Positions 40,266-52,949 of a DNA stretch of 64,000 nt are shown in pieces. The number at the start of each line of letters is the position of its first letter. Positions within the stretch are counted from its first letter, which is position 1. The stretch covers positions 8,928,001-8,992,000 of the forward strand of contig OY783216.1 in assembly GCA_963678705.1 (NCBI GenBank), written 5' to 3'. Source of the DNA: Panorpa germanica (taxonomy: Eukaryota; Arthropoda; Insecta; Mecoptera; Panorpidae). The translations under genes were made by a program, and so were the position numbers. The notes under the pieces are model-generated. The model was not told the origin of the DNA. It made no database searches and was given only the letters and a program-made list of their open reading frames with translations.

Positions 40266-43156
40266 TATATAGGCAAGTCCTGTAATGCATAATAACATTT
40301 ACTTCCAAACGTTCGATAACATACCAGTATTTAAATCTATTTCCATGCTTATCTAAAACTGAACTGTTATCTACGAAAGAAAGCTCAAAAGCTCGATGTA
40401 TACCAACTAAACTGCTACGACGTAGCTCATTCTACGTAGCACGTAACTGTAGACGATTCAGATCCCGTCCGCAACCCCACCGAGTTCCACTATTGATTGG
40501 TACCGCCTCCTCTGTGCTGCACTCTAGCGGCGTTTTCCCGCAACACAGTGCCAGCTTTTCCTTTACTGTTATGTATATATGTATAGGTCTCATATCGAAG
40601 GTCCTGCGTCCTTTATTCTACATATATACGTATTCATTTTGATTGTAAATGTATTTGTAAATGTGTATATGTGTTGGTGTGTTCTTCCAACAAGCGGCAT
40701 TAAACTAGGCAGAGCAATAGCGGAATTGTGTTGTGCTTCAACTCGACCTGTATCAAGCGAAGTGAAAATTGGGGCGTCTCCTTAGTCAAATTTAATTGCA
40801 AAAAATATATTTATATATTTTATATTTATATATAATTATATATAAATATATATGTAAGATATTTTGTAAAAATTAATATGATTTATAAATTTATTAAAAA
40901 AACACAAACATTTTTACTTTATGTTTTAATTATGTGTGGTTAGTGGCAGTGATTTTATTTAAAAAAAAAAAAATTATTTTGCAAGTGTTTTATTTAATCT
41001 AATTTTATTTGGACTGATTTGTGTGCTCCGGAACTTGCTAAAAAAACGATTGTCTTATGGTAAGCCTGCTTCAAAAACCTCATTATTTATTTATAACTGT
41101 AACTACATATATTTGCTAATTCTTTAACCATGCCACATTTACGTACGCATATTTAATCAAAAATAAACCACAAATCTATTAAATTCAATTAATAATACAC
41201 AATATTATAGTTTCAACGTATTTGCAACGATTATGAAGCTTTTTCTGATGACCTTGAACGATTTTACATGCAAATACACGGTCTGTAGTGACTCTAAATA
41301 CATAACGGATTCAGAGTGACGTAGTTTGATGGAAATTGAGCTAGTTAGGTAAATCAAGAAGTATAAACGTTGGTGTTGTAACAGACTTCGGAAATTTTCA
41401 ATTTCCCCTATTAGTTGCAGATTTCCCTGCATGCTGACATTTGCAGAAACCTATTTAAAACCCGCCCAAACCTTTAATGACATACTTGGCTACTATTCTA
41501 TTTCTATTTTTGTAAATACTGATATAAATAACTATCTAAGTATAATATTTATTAATAATTACTCGCTAATAACAACTTCAACGAAATATTTATTTTCATA
41601 TATCGTAAAATGAATACCCCTGGTTTGATGCAACCAATTCTACACTTGTAATATTATTAGTTTAATATACATATCCAACTAATGCCATTACATATTGATC
41701 TGATCCTCTGTAAATTAGGCTAAGTATATGTACACTAAATATTATTATTTAGATTTATCGTAGCTTTTATGTAATATTAATGTAACATATACTTGAGTTA
41801 CATGGTAATTGGGTTAATATAATATAAAAAATATTGAATATTAAATATTGATAAATACATAGATGTTGATCTTAAAAATGATGATGGAAGTGGTCCAAAA
41901 CAAGGAATGTAGTGACGGTACAATTATTTTGAAGCTTTCTTTTTTTGAAATGAACTTAAAAGTTCATGAACTTAAAGTTTGATATTTTTTTGTAATAATT
42001 TTAAGGTTACCAATATTAATTGCAGTAATTTCATTATTAGTTAAAATATCAAAACCGATATCTTGAAACCCATGACATTTGGCATTGTATTTGTACTCTT
42101 ATTGTTGTTTATCGTTTAAAATGAATCTTGGAAATAACTTATAGCAAGTTTGCATGTTTAAGACTTGCATTTCGTAACAATTTCCTTTTCTTTTTCTTTC
42201 TTTACAGCTTGTAATAAGCCAGCAAGTTTAAATCTGTACTTTAATACAGTTTTAACTCAAAAATTGGGTGGTTTACCATTTCTTTAGTTAAACAATTAGA
42301 AATTTATTTGAAAGACTCATATTTCACAAATGTAATATTAAATAAATGACGAAACAATCTCTATCTGACGTCATTCTGATTTCATATAATCTTATCTCTG
42401 ATTGGTTGGAAAATTTAAACTGTGACGTCACCGTACTTTAAACATGTTGTGAAGCTTGTCTCTTTAATTTTCTTCTCCGTTTAAATGAAACTAATTATAA
42501 ACTAATTGCATAGTTGAGTTTCCCACGATATGTAGATATTTCCAGAATATTGCGTTTTCGGGTTGCAAATATATTTTATAATTTGTTTAAAAGGAAAAAA
42601 ATATATTTTTTTATATGGATGTATGTTTTCATGTTATAAAAAAATGATAGCTTCAACTTTATTACATTAAATAAAGGCAAATAGTTTCAACTGCTGAAGG
42701 CAATATACTACTGACGTTGAATTTTTAAATTGTTAGCAAATATAGCGCCCCCTAAACCCTCCTTTTTCCCACTTCTGACTGCGGTAACTACATCACGTAT
42801 AGCATTCGACCTGAACCTCGAAATTTCATTATTTGATTACCTTAAATAAAATTTTGTTTGTTTTGAAATTTAAAAGTTTTCAAGTGGAATATATTTACAA
42901 GATCTATTTATAACTTTTTCATTAAAAAGCAATTTTACGGAAATGAGTAAATGTAATGAGTCAAGAAGTAGCGTTTGTTTTTCGATTAAATTTATATAAG
43001 ACATCATATACCATTTTGTGTACCCGTATCTTTAAGATCCGCCCCTTGGTAAATTTATTTTCAATATTATTTTTACATAAAATGAAATTTAGTTTTATTA
43101 TATACTGATATTATAATCAGGTTTGGAAAGCATATACTTTCTATAAAAGTATTTTT

Positions 43157-43240
<84 letters not shown>
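40266..43240. other. Intergenic DNA with a GC-richer patch at 40390-40800
   Basis: Between 40390 and 40800 the base composition is clearly less AT-rich than around it, with several CpG-containing words (CTACGACGTAGC, CTAGCGGCGTTTTCCCG). It could be a promoter or first exon of a gene extending beyond the window, or old transposon DNA; no exon could be supported. The remaining 2.4 kb is AT-rich with nothing recognised. Confidence 0.3.
43159..43236. repeat. (AT)n microsatellite
   Basis: About 78 bp of uninterrupted AT dinucleotide. It replaces the left terminus of the adjoining family A copy. Confidence 0.97.
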
Positions 43241-43242
<2 letters not shown>

Positions 43243-44072
43243 GATTGTTATTAAAAGTGTATTGACGTGTCTATTTTATTAAATATCTAAATGTTGACGG
43301 AGATATAGCAATTAAAAGTTTGAATTGTAGTTTTAGCGCTAGAAATGGTCAGCCATATTTGTATGACGTGAAATGCATTTTAACGTCAGTTATTTGTTGA
43401 TTAGGTGTTGTGGTAATATTTTGTAGCCGTTGGTAGTCAAATAATCAAGTCAAGTCAAAGAATAATAAGTTTTTGTTTTATTTAACCCTGTTACGACAGA
43501 CATAATATTGGAATTTGATTGTTCCTTAAAATAGCTGTAAATAATATTTGATATTTTGATATATAAATACATATAGCAGAGATTTATGAGCTGTAAGGTT
43601 GACAGCGGTTGTGATGTCACATGCATTTGGAATGTCTCAGTAAACAATTTGATGAAGTGTCCTATTTAGTGACGTTTCTATCACTATTTCACTTCAATTA
43701 TAGTTCGCATCAACTTTATCTTTATTTGTATTCCGACAGGTGGAGTAATTTCGCCGTTTGTAGCCCATAAAGTAAACATTTTATATGAACGACTGTGAGA
43801 AACTGAACTATAAATAAACTCTTTCAAGACAAAAAAATCATGACGCATCTTCAATATGATGTCAAAGTGACTTCAAAATGTTTACTGGGGCGTACAACGT
43901 TGAATCTCTTTAATAATTAAAGAGACAAAATGACTTTTTTAATTGTTAATATCTCTTAACATATAAGGAGTTATTAATAGTAAAATAATTGAACATTTGA
44001 GGTTCTAGTAACCCACTTTATCAATATATAGTACACTTTTATAGAAATTAAGACATAGGACACAAGCACATT
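43241..44072 (+). mobile_element. Family A element interrupted by a family B element
   Basis: The left terminus is lost next to the (AT)n run; the body follows the family from GTGTATTGACGTGTCTATTT onward. The right end is present with one change (CACAAGCACATT). Between GGAATGT and GTACAACGTTG a foreign 256-bp piece is inserted (family B, next entry); other copies read GGAATGTGTACAACG without a gap. Confidence 0.85.
43636..43891 (+). mobile_element. Family B inverted-repeat element nested in family A
   Basis: Ends are CTCAGTAAACAATTTG at the left and CAAAATGTTTACTGGGG at the right, an imperfect inverted repeat of about 15 bp. The inside matches 54794-54994 (TAGTTCGCATCAACTTTATC, GAACGACTGTGAGAAACTGA). 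It carries about 55 bp more than that copy. No coding frame; it looks like a short non-autonomous DNA element. Confidence 0.8.
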
Positions 44073-46921
44073 GTAAAAATAGTTTATGCGTTCCTCGCAA
44101 CCACAAAAATTCTTTCAACTCTCTTTATCAGGACGAATTGTCAATTTATGCGGTTCAGTGGAAACTCTTTGCTACCATTAACAGGTGCCGGAATAGTTTC
44201 AAAGAAAAATATATCAAACTAACAAATATGTGCTTGTTCGGATGTGGGCGGCGGTGGTGAATCATAAAGTATAAATCCAAATGAACTGGGCTGGAACTAG
44301 ATTTGAGATCAAATATGTGATTGATTCTATACACTGTGTTATATCCCGTACGTTTATTTATTACGTCAAAACAGCAGTTTGACATATGTGTGGTCGTTTG
44401 AAGTTTTTATTGAACTTCATAGACGCCACTTGTCTAATAAAACGAAACTTGACAAATAACAAAATAATGTTTTTCTGTAAAACTAAACCTTCTGTCAAAA
44501 TAAGTTTTTAGTTTGTATCTCGAGTGAAGCTTACGTGTGCAAAAAGAATTCCAATTTTATTAAAGAGATATATATCAGAATGTAATATATGTTGACAGAG
44601 ATATAGCTATTTAAAATTTGAAGGGTATAATCTACCTGCAAAGCCTCATTTTGCCTACTTGTAAAGCCTCAACTGATAGATTTCAGGTACTCGTTAAGTA
44701 TTCATTTTCACATTTCTGTTTTAATTTAAGTTTAGTTAATTTAGTTGGTACGTATGCATCGTTAGTAATATCAATTTTGACAGTTCGACAAAATTGTATG
44801 TGAAACAATTAAAATAGCTATTTTTAATAACAATTAGAAATAGAAATTGTTTTCTCTTCTATATTTTGCAAAAACTGACATTAAACTTCTTTTAAAAGTA
44901 AATCCTACTGCATTTTGACAGATTGTCACATTTTGGAGGTTATAATAAAATATAGTTTTTCTTAATTTAATATTTTTAATTTAAGACATTGGACCTTGTA
45001 AGGTTCTAAAAAGACTAAGAAATCTTAAAAAATAAATTAAATTAAAAATGGTACTGTGAATAACTACGCGTACAAAATACAAAATTAAATTAAAACAGTG
45101 ACTGGGAATGATACTTGTCTACATATTAAGTTCGACACTTGCTTCTTCAAAGTTTTTACTGTAAAATTACTTTTCATAAATATATACATACATAACATTT
45201 CAGCTTGTTCGATTTTATTCTTACAAAGTTACTCAATGTTAACCTCCTCTCCCTCCTTCCCTCTCTCCACCCTCTCTGGTTAGTGAAGTTCGATCAATAG
45301 ACCTCTAAATGCACCTAATTAATTCAGAGAGCAATCCATATCTCATGCTATGACATTAAATTATTTTTAGAAATTGACCCATATGCCCTAACCGCATTCA
45401 CCGATTGCAGTTCAGTGTTCAGCCTTCATTCACTCAAACCACTGCACTCTACACATATATGTATTACATATTCTGGAACGTAAAACGTAATAGTTTTTGT
45501 AGCAAGAAATTCAATAACTTATGCAACAGTCACGAAACTGGAAAAACTAAATTTAAGCTTTGTAGAATTGAAATAAAAAAGAATTTGATAGAATATTGTA
45601 CAAGCGTTTATTTTAGTGTTGAGAACATATATTAAATAAACTATAACATTGTAATTTTGAAACTATAAAATATTTATATAACTATATTTATATATACAAA
45701 ACAATTTGAATTTTTAAATAAAATAGATTTTGGCGCGCAATCAAACATTGACTATGCTATCCTTAAGATGGCAACACTGGCTCTTTAGTAGTGGGCTTCA
45801 TATTTAATTTAAAAGTTGAAATGTCATCGTGCGGGAATTTCAAATTTACTTTTGTGTTAAAAGAAATGTTTTACAAAACGTAAAAAGTAGCTGTGTTTAT
45901 TAATAAGTATCTAAAGATTACATTTAAGTATACACTTCTTCTTAAAACGTGGTATTTTTAATTATAAAAGTGTATTTTACTGACGCCAAGTTACACTTTG
46001 CATATGCACCGCTGTAGCATCAAAGTTAATAATTCTACGGAGTAATTATTATGTCAAACCTTAAGTGTAACGATATTGTGATCTATAATTAAAGATTTAT
46101 TTTAAAATACATAATATTTTCCTTGAAAAGTTTTTATAAGACTAATATCATAACCTAAAAAGTGTTTGTGTTAGACAATTACACCATCTGTGGGATATAA
46201 AAAGAAGGTTAGAAATTTTGCTTATTATTTGTATGTAGATGACAGATTTCGAAACTTTAATACTTTTTGTGTTATGTAATGTTTTGTAAAATGTTTGATA
46301 TTGAATCAGTACGGATAATGCTTGATATCATAAATGCAGCGCATAAGCATAAACCTTATAAGGGTTTGTAAATAGTTCATAGATTAATTTCTATGTATAT
46401 ATGGCTACGTGTATTGTACTCTGGCTCACCTATGTACAGATGCGTGTATGATTTGTGTATGTGTGTGTGTGTGCAAACAACTAACTACAAACTGCAACGA
46501 TATGAACATATTTGGATAATCCATAGTATTATTAACATTGTACTCAATATACAGTCATGGGCGTCACAAGGTAGGACATTTGCTCCTATTCCTAAATTTT
46601 AAGTTTTACACTGTATAGAATGAAATCTTTGCAAACTTGGTACTAGAAATAATTGAATTTGAAGTTTTAAATAACACTGCTAATCTTTCTGGGGACGCTC
46701 ATGAGTGAATGTAAGTAGGAATATATAAATAAATAGGTCAAGTAGAGAATTAATGTGTGACTTTTGAGGAAATGAAATAGAAAGGCTAATTTATCAAACT
46801 TTATAAGTATGTATTATTATAGATGAAGTATGAAATTATAAAAGTATTTTTTATAATAGTGTTGCACCAATTTTTAAACATAGTTATGTTTATTTAACAT
46901 AAAATAGTTTACCTTTTACAT
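44073..46921. other. AT-rich intergenic DNA, no gene seen
   Basis: Nothing coding could be supported. One short block near 45768 (AAGATGGCAACACTGG) resembles a YY1/Pho-type site (GCCATCTT reversed), a weak observation. Confidence 0.4.
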
Positions 46922-47493
46922 AATGGGCTTGTGTCCTATGTCTTAATATCTATAAAAGTGTACTATATTGATAAAGTGGGTTACTAGAACTTCAAATGTT
47001 CAATTATTTTTTAATAACTCCTTATATGTTAAGAGGTATTAACAATTAAAAAAGCCATTTTGTCTCTTTAATTATTGAAGGGATTCAACGTTGTACACAT
47101 TCCAAATGCATGTGACATATCATATCAAATATTATTTATAGCTATTTCAAGGAACAATAAAATTCCAATATTATGTCTGCCGTAACAGGGTTAAATAAAA
47201 TAAAAACTTATTATTCTTTGACTTGACTTGATTATTTCGACTACCAACAGCTACAAAATATTACCACAGCACTGACCTACTCAACAAATAACTGACGTTA
47301 AAATGCATTTCACGTCATACAAATATGGCCGACCATTTCTAGCGCTAAAACTACAATTCAAATTTTTAATTGCTATATCTCCGTCAACATTTAGATATTT
47401 AATAAAATAGACACACCAATATACATTTATTAACATCAATTTCCATCAACAATTGAAAAATCGATCACTAAAAAATGAGTACACAAGCCCATT
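46922..47493 (-). mobile_element. Family A element, full copy in reverse orientation (572 bp)
   Basis: Both family termini are present (AATGGGCTTGTGTCCTATG; TACACAAGCCCATT). Internally it lacks the block with CACAATCCTTGTGTAAG seen in the 39687 copy. TA flanks ATGGGC...GCCCAT on both sides here, which could be a TA target duplication, but other copies do not show it. Confidence 0.85.
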
Positions 47494-48638
47494 AGACATA
47501 AATTTATGTTTTCCGACGTTAATAAAGTTTTTATGCAAGATTAAAAATAAAATTTTCGGTCTCGGTCAACTTTTGGATAATTAAAGAAATAAAAAAACCA
47601 ATAGATATGCTATGTGTCCGTTGTATCAGAGCCACAACATTGTAGTTCACAATCTCATTGCGTGAACTAATTGCTATTGTGCTAAACGTATTGGACATTT
47701 CCTTGCTCTTAGTACCAATATGTGGCTATAGAGGTCTTGTAGTACATGCTTCATCAACCACGACAGTCACACCCTGAGTCATCACCTCCTCGCTTACCCT
47801 CACCCCTGGAGAAGTGGTGGCACAGGTGATTTGAATTAGTGTGGATTGAGTATTGATAACTTGCATATTAGAGGTCAGGATTAAATTAGGTGTTCCGTAT
47901 CTCCAGTACATAGAATTAATCACTACTAAGCCGATGGTTATATACTATGTACATGTCATTGGAGTAGTGTTAGAAAGAGAAAGAAGATAGACGCAAATAA
48001 AACAAAATTAGTTTTAGGAAAACAACTTTTTGTGTGTGTCAGCTATATTTTCTAGTTCAGTGATCGAAGTAGATGCCACAGAAGTCTGGTGTTAAATATA
48101 AATGTGACGTCACATAATATTAATGTAGTTTTACTTCAAATCAATAGTTGCACTAATTATAATGAATTTAAAATGAATTATATTGCATTTTTAAACAGCA
48201 ATTAAAATTTAACTTTATAAAGTTGCCTGCAGTGTTTCATCATCAAATATTTCAAACAGTAATATGCAATACGGATATATAGTACGTTTATATAGTTGGT
48301 AGCACACATAGTCAACACAGGCCACGAGTGTCAGCTGGTCTATGGCATTTTAATTAAGCAACACGGGTAACACTGATCAAATAAAATTATTTTAATTTCT
48401 GTAAATATTTTTTACACGTTGTGACATGCTTTTCTCGATTAAATATTTCTGCATGAGTGTATTTAATATGTATTTAGTTATGCAGTTCAAAATTAATTTA
48501 CTTATTAGTACATAGTAAAATATTTTGAAATGTTGTAGTAGCATAGTTTAACTGTAGAATATTGTTTTACTACTATTTTGTGTTTGAGGTTAAAGTTTAC
48601 TGAATTCCTGTTAGACAATTGATATCATATGGTCCTAT

Positions 48639-48640
<2 letters not shown>

Positions 48641-48731
<91 letters not shown>
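48641..48731. repeat. (TA)n microsatellite
   Basis: About 90 bp of uninterrupted TA dinucleotide. Confidence 0.97.
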
Positions 48732-48733
<2 letters not shown>

Positions 48734-48814
48734 ACAGAGAATGCTGGACCTGAAAGTGTGTCCAAAATGTGTGCGAGAGAGAAAGGTATATGTTCCTATA
48801 TGTTCTCTATCTAT

Positions 48815-48860
48815 ATAAATCATTCGGATCAAACATTCGTTCCACCGTGTAGTAGGAAAC
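48815..48860 (+). repeat. 46-bp dispersed repeat, copy 1
   Basis: ATAAATCATTCGGATCAAAC followed by ATTCGTTCCACCGTGTAG matches 57873-57918 with a single difference. Family unknown; the shared part is too short to classify. Confidence 0.75.
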
Positions 48861-49637
48861 ATTTGAATCAAACGTTTGGTACCGGCTTAAGACTGATTAC
48901 GAGTAATTGATACATCTTAACAATAAACCATTGGTTTACGATGTACAGCAATAATACACTACAGTACACACCACATTGACAGAATATCGCTGGAACAATA
49001 ACAATGGGTACTCTTCATTGTTAGACCAGCTGAATTGTTAATTGCAATTAGTAGTTTTGTTGTTCGCTACAAACGGAAACGGATGGCTGTACTATACTGT
49101 TTCATGTTCCTGAAACGCACTCTGGGTATTGTCATTACACATATGTACATAGTACTTGAGAGTGTATTAGTATTGTGGCTTAGATCACTATTATTCTGGT
49201 AAAATGAAAAAGCGCTGTGTTTAGGTATATATAGGGTGTTTCGTAGCAAGGTGCAAAGCCTTAAGGGGATGATAGTTGACACTATTTAGAACATTTTGAG
49301 CCATACATGTCTTAGGCGAAGTCTGACTATTTATTTTTAACTGCTCTTTTTATGTTTCTTTTATAAAAACCCAATTTCTGACAGTGAAATGTCCACAGTG
49401 GCCCAATTTAAGTTGGTATGTTAATTGTTCTATTTTTTGGCGTTTGTCAGTTGTGTACCTACACTAATAAACCAAGTTCCAAGCATGTGTCTGAAAAACG
49501 CACATCTCTGCAACTGACTGTTTAAAAAAGACAGTATGAAACTAAATCATGAAAAGGAGGAAACAATTTCTTATACCATTTTTAAATTTTACAATTTTTT
49601 AACAAATTTAGGTAAATGAAAATAAAGATCGGTCTAT

Positions 49638-50094
49638 TAGTGTTAATAGACCGGGCGCTAGAGGTAAGTGAGTATGCAAAATGTGAGGACCAAATTCCAC
49701 CAATGGACCAGAGGTCAAAAATTAATAATGCGGATATTGCCGGTCAAATATTTGGTCCATTTTTTTTTTACCCCTCTACTCTTATTTGTAAAGGAAATAT
49801 ATTGAGTACAATCTATAAAATCATTTTAATGATTATTTCAGTAATAATTTATACTTTTTTCTAATGGTGAAAGTGAGGATGGATTGTTAAATAAAAAAAA
49901 TTAAATAAAAATAAAAGTAATAAAATCTTTTTTATTAATAAAAAGGAGAGGGGATGTGAAGGGAGCGGAAAGGGACCATCAGAGCTGGTGGCAAGATGCG
50001 TTTTGTTATTATTTGGGGTCTCTGGTATAAGAATCCGACCATAGTTGCCAGTCCTCACATTTTGCATACTCAACTACCTATAGCGCCTACACTA
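49638..50094. mobile_element. Inverted-repeat DNA element (family C, ~457 bp)
   Basis: The left end has TAGTGT, then GGCGCTAGAGGTAAGTGAGT and ATGCAAAATGTGAGGAC; the right end is its reverse complement, GTCCTCACATTTTGCATACT then CAACTACCTATAGCGCC and ACACTA. The arms pair over about 45 bp with small indels. The inside is not coding. A target duplication is not clear. It looks like a MITE or a deleted DNA transposon. Confidence 0.7.
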
Positions 50095-51165
50095 TAATAT
50101 ATCTATACAATAATATGCTACTTCTCTAAAAGGCTCAGAACTATTCAGTACGCGGTTATGTTATTATTTCACTGTTCTAAACACATCGGCAATGAACGCT
50201 AAATCAATAGTTACTAATATGTAATATGGAATTTGTTTGGTCGATATTGTAAGCAGTTGTACACAATAAATATTACGACACAAATTCAAAGTACATCGGA
50301 AAATGCAGCTGTTAAAGCTGGGAGCACACTTTACAAAACTTTCAAACCTTTCAACCTTTACAAATGATGTTTTAATCTTTCTAAGATGAACATATTTTAG
50401 TTTTAGTTTTAACTATATGTTTTAACCCCGGACTTGTATGTATTATTCAAGGATCATGGTCTATGGTCATGTTACGACGGAACGTTGTTGATGAAAAAAG
50501 TGATGTCCTTAGTGAAACACAAAACTATCTGTACTGGCATATGTTACGTTTTTCTTTCAGATAAAACTGAAATAGTAGGTGGGAATACTACTTTATTCCG
50601 ACTTTAAAATTAACTCAATTTGTAGAAAATCCGTTTTCCTTCATTTTTAATTACATTTGGTGAACCGAATAAAATGTTTCATAATTAAATAAATTTAAAA
50701 GCAATTATATTTCGCTTTATAATTATTACAGTCGTGGTGTAACTTTTTGATGCTTCATGCACCGATAATGTCAAGAAAAAATGAACTTTTCTCATTAAAT
50801 TGTCGACACGTTTAAGATAATTATGATATATTTTATAATTTTAATTTTTTGTTTGATGTACTTGTATTAAACTCCTTTAATTTATTAAAGTGATAACGTC
50901 ACTACGTTAAGTTCTACATTCACTCGTAGTCCATCACTCAATAAGTTTGTAGGATAACCTATAGATAATAGGCGAGACATTGTTTTGCTTGAAAGTTATT
51001 TTTTCCATTTAAAAGCAATGGCTTATCAACACACGACATTCAGATTTTCCATGGTTTTTTAAATTAAAAAAGTAGCGTCAGTAAAATCACTGTAACTCAT
51101 AAAGTAATGGCCGAAATGTCATGAAATTTTAACACATATCGTTTCAAGGTTGGTACTATCCAAAA

Positions 51166-51246
<81 letters not shown>

Positions 51247-52812
51247 ATTAATTTAATGTGTGTGTCGTTAGACTTTATATTCTTTCAATATTAAATCACG
51301 TAATTACATCTCATTTTATACTCTTGTTCCTATATTTTCTTGCTCCCTACTCCTCATTGTTTCTCTCCCTTTCTCAGCGCACGAGGAATATTTCTTCGAG
51401 CTAAAATAAGTTTTAATTATTTTGGCATAGAGATTAAGTTGATTTCTTGTAACTTCCTATGTATAAAGTCAGTATGTAATATCTTTTCTATATCTTTTAA
51501 TAAATTTTAAAACATCTAACACAAATAGAACAACACGTTCCAATTCGGCTCTGCTCAGTACTACTGTTCGCTTACAATTTACGTTTCCCATATTCCTTAC
51601 CTACTCTACATTTCTATATACTTGTACACTATATAGAAATGTATGATATCGTAGTATGGAGGTGGATATGATACTTCATTTCTGCAGGGAGTCGTAAATA
51701 TAACTGAAAATACCATAAAATATAAAAACATTGACTGTAATTTATATAGCTCTGATATTTGGAATACAGAAATATATGACAAGTAATATGGACTCCATAA
51801 AAAATCTAAACCGTGTTTTATTGATGTATCGGAATGGTAGTACATTATTACTGAGATAGATGGCATTAATTATCCAGAAAGAAGTGAAAGAATTATGCAA
51901 TATATTTAATATGTATACTACGTATTGGAATTGCTTGTTAATCAAAAACAAAAATGATTTGTGATTGTTGAGAAAATACTGTAAAAAGTGGGTGATAAAA
52001 TTTGGAGCACTCGATTCTATTTTATCCAGTGTTGATTCTTCAACTGATGTTCAATTTATATCCTAAAACTTTTTTCATAAAATCGATTATCCTTTTTTAT
52101 CTAATATTATTTATTTTGCTTAGCTCTTATGCAAACCATGACTTAATTTCTATAAAATTGTACAATATTTTTATACTTACCATAAATGAGTGAAAATTCA
52201 TTTTATATGGTTACGTTTTATGCACAATAAAATTAAAACTTAATGGCAATTGTATCATCAGTTTGTTTATTACCCTAACAATACGCAAATATATAATTCA
52301 GCCAGTCTGTGGACTGTAATTACCGTGTCATCAATCATGCAAGAATCTCCATCAGTCTTAACAGAGCTATTTAAAAAAAAAAATACCTAAAATAAATACT
52401 TTTCCCATGCCATGGTCTGCTGTTGGTGCTATTTATAAATTTATCACCATTTTCCATTCATGTCGGACTGGTCACCTGGCCGCCTGGTGGATACAACGTG
52501 TATTAATGTGTATTGGCAGAGACACTCCTTTTATCATTGTAACACATGTGTACTTTCCTTCTTTACGTGAAGCAACCCTTGTATTTCCACCATTTAAATG
52601 TGTTAAAAATAGAAATAATTGAAAAGTATTTATCTAATTATGAATTTATATTTATATTTATGTTTATTTGTTTAATGGTTAACAAATTATCTGCTTATTA
52701 TTCAGAATTTATTAAGACATTTACAGAACTGTAGATTTCTACATTACGTTAGGCCACCTGAGGGGGAGAGGTAGCTACGTTGTTAATAAACAACCCCTAA
52801 CCTTAGATTTTC
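50095..52812. other. AT-rich intergenic DNA
   Basis: Holds the (AT)n run at 51169. No gene, RNA or transposon recognised. Confidence 0.4.
51169..51238. repeat. (AT)n microsatellite
   Basis: About 70 bp of AT dinucleotide. Confidence 0.97.
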
Positions 52813-52949
52813 TACGAACAATTTTGTTAAGAATCGTATGATATTCGTACGAGTTGAAAAGAATCGTATAACAATCGTATAAGAATCATACAAGAATCGT
52901 ATAGGAATCGTATAAGATTCGTACTACACTTGTACCAAAATTGTTTGTA
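52813..52949. repeat. AATCGTATA minisatellite framed by an inverted repeat
   Basis: Six to seven iterations of an 11-bp-like unit (AGAATCGTATA and variants, including AATCATACA) fill the centre. The flanks TACGAACAATTTTGTTA (52813-52829) and TACCAAAATTGTTTGTA (52933-52949) are reverse complements at 15 of 17 positions. The whole 137 bp could fold as a hairpin or be a small foldback element. Confidence 0.75.

Larger units (their letters stand above)
47494..49637. other. Intergenic DNA with a long microsatellite
   Basis: Contains the (TA)n run at 48641 and a 46-bp block shared with 57873. No gene supported. Confidence 0.4.

Noticed and set aside
41205-46602. Many frames of 60-75 codons across 41-47 kb
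   Set aside because: Expected by chance at this length; no codon bias, motif or splice signal supports any of them.
47726-47923. Minus-strand frame containing RYGTPNLILTSN, vaguely like an integrase core
   Set aside because: Only a dozen residues resemble it, there is no supporting domain on either side, and the rest is unrelated.
48629-48910. Frames of alternating Ile/Tyr across the (TA)n run
   Set aside because: Translation of a microsatellite.
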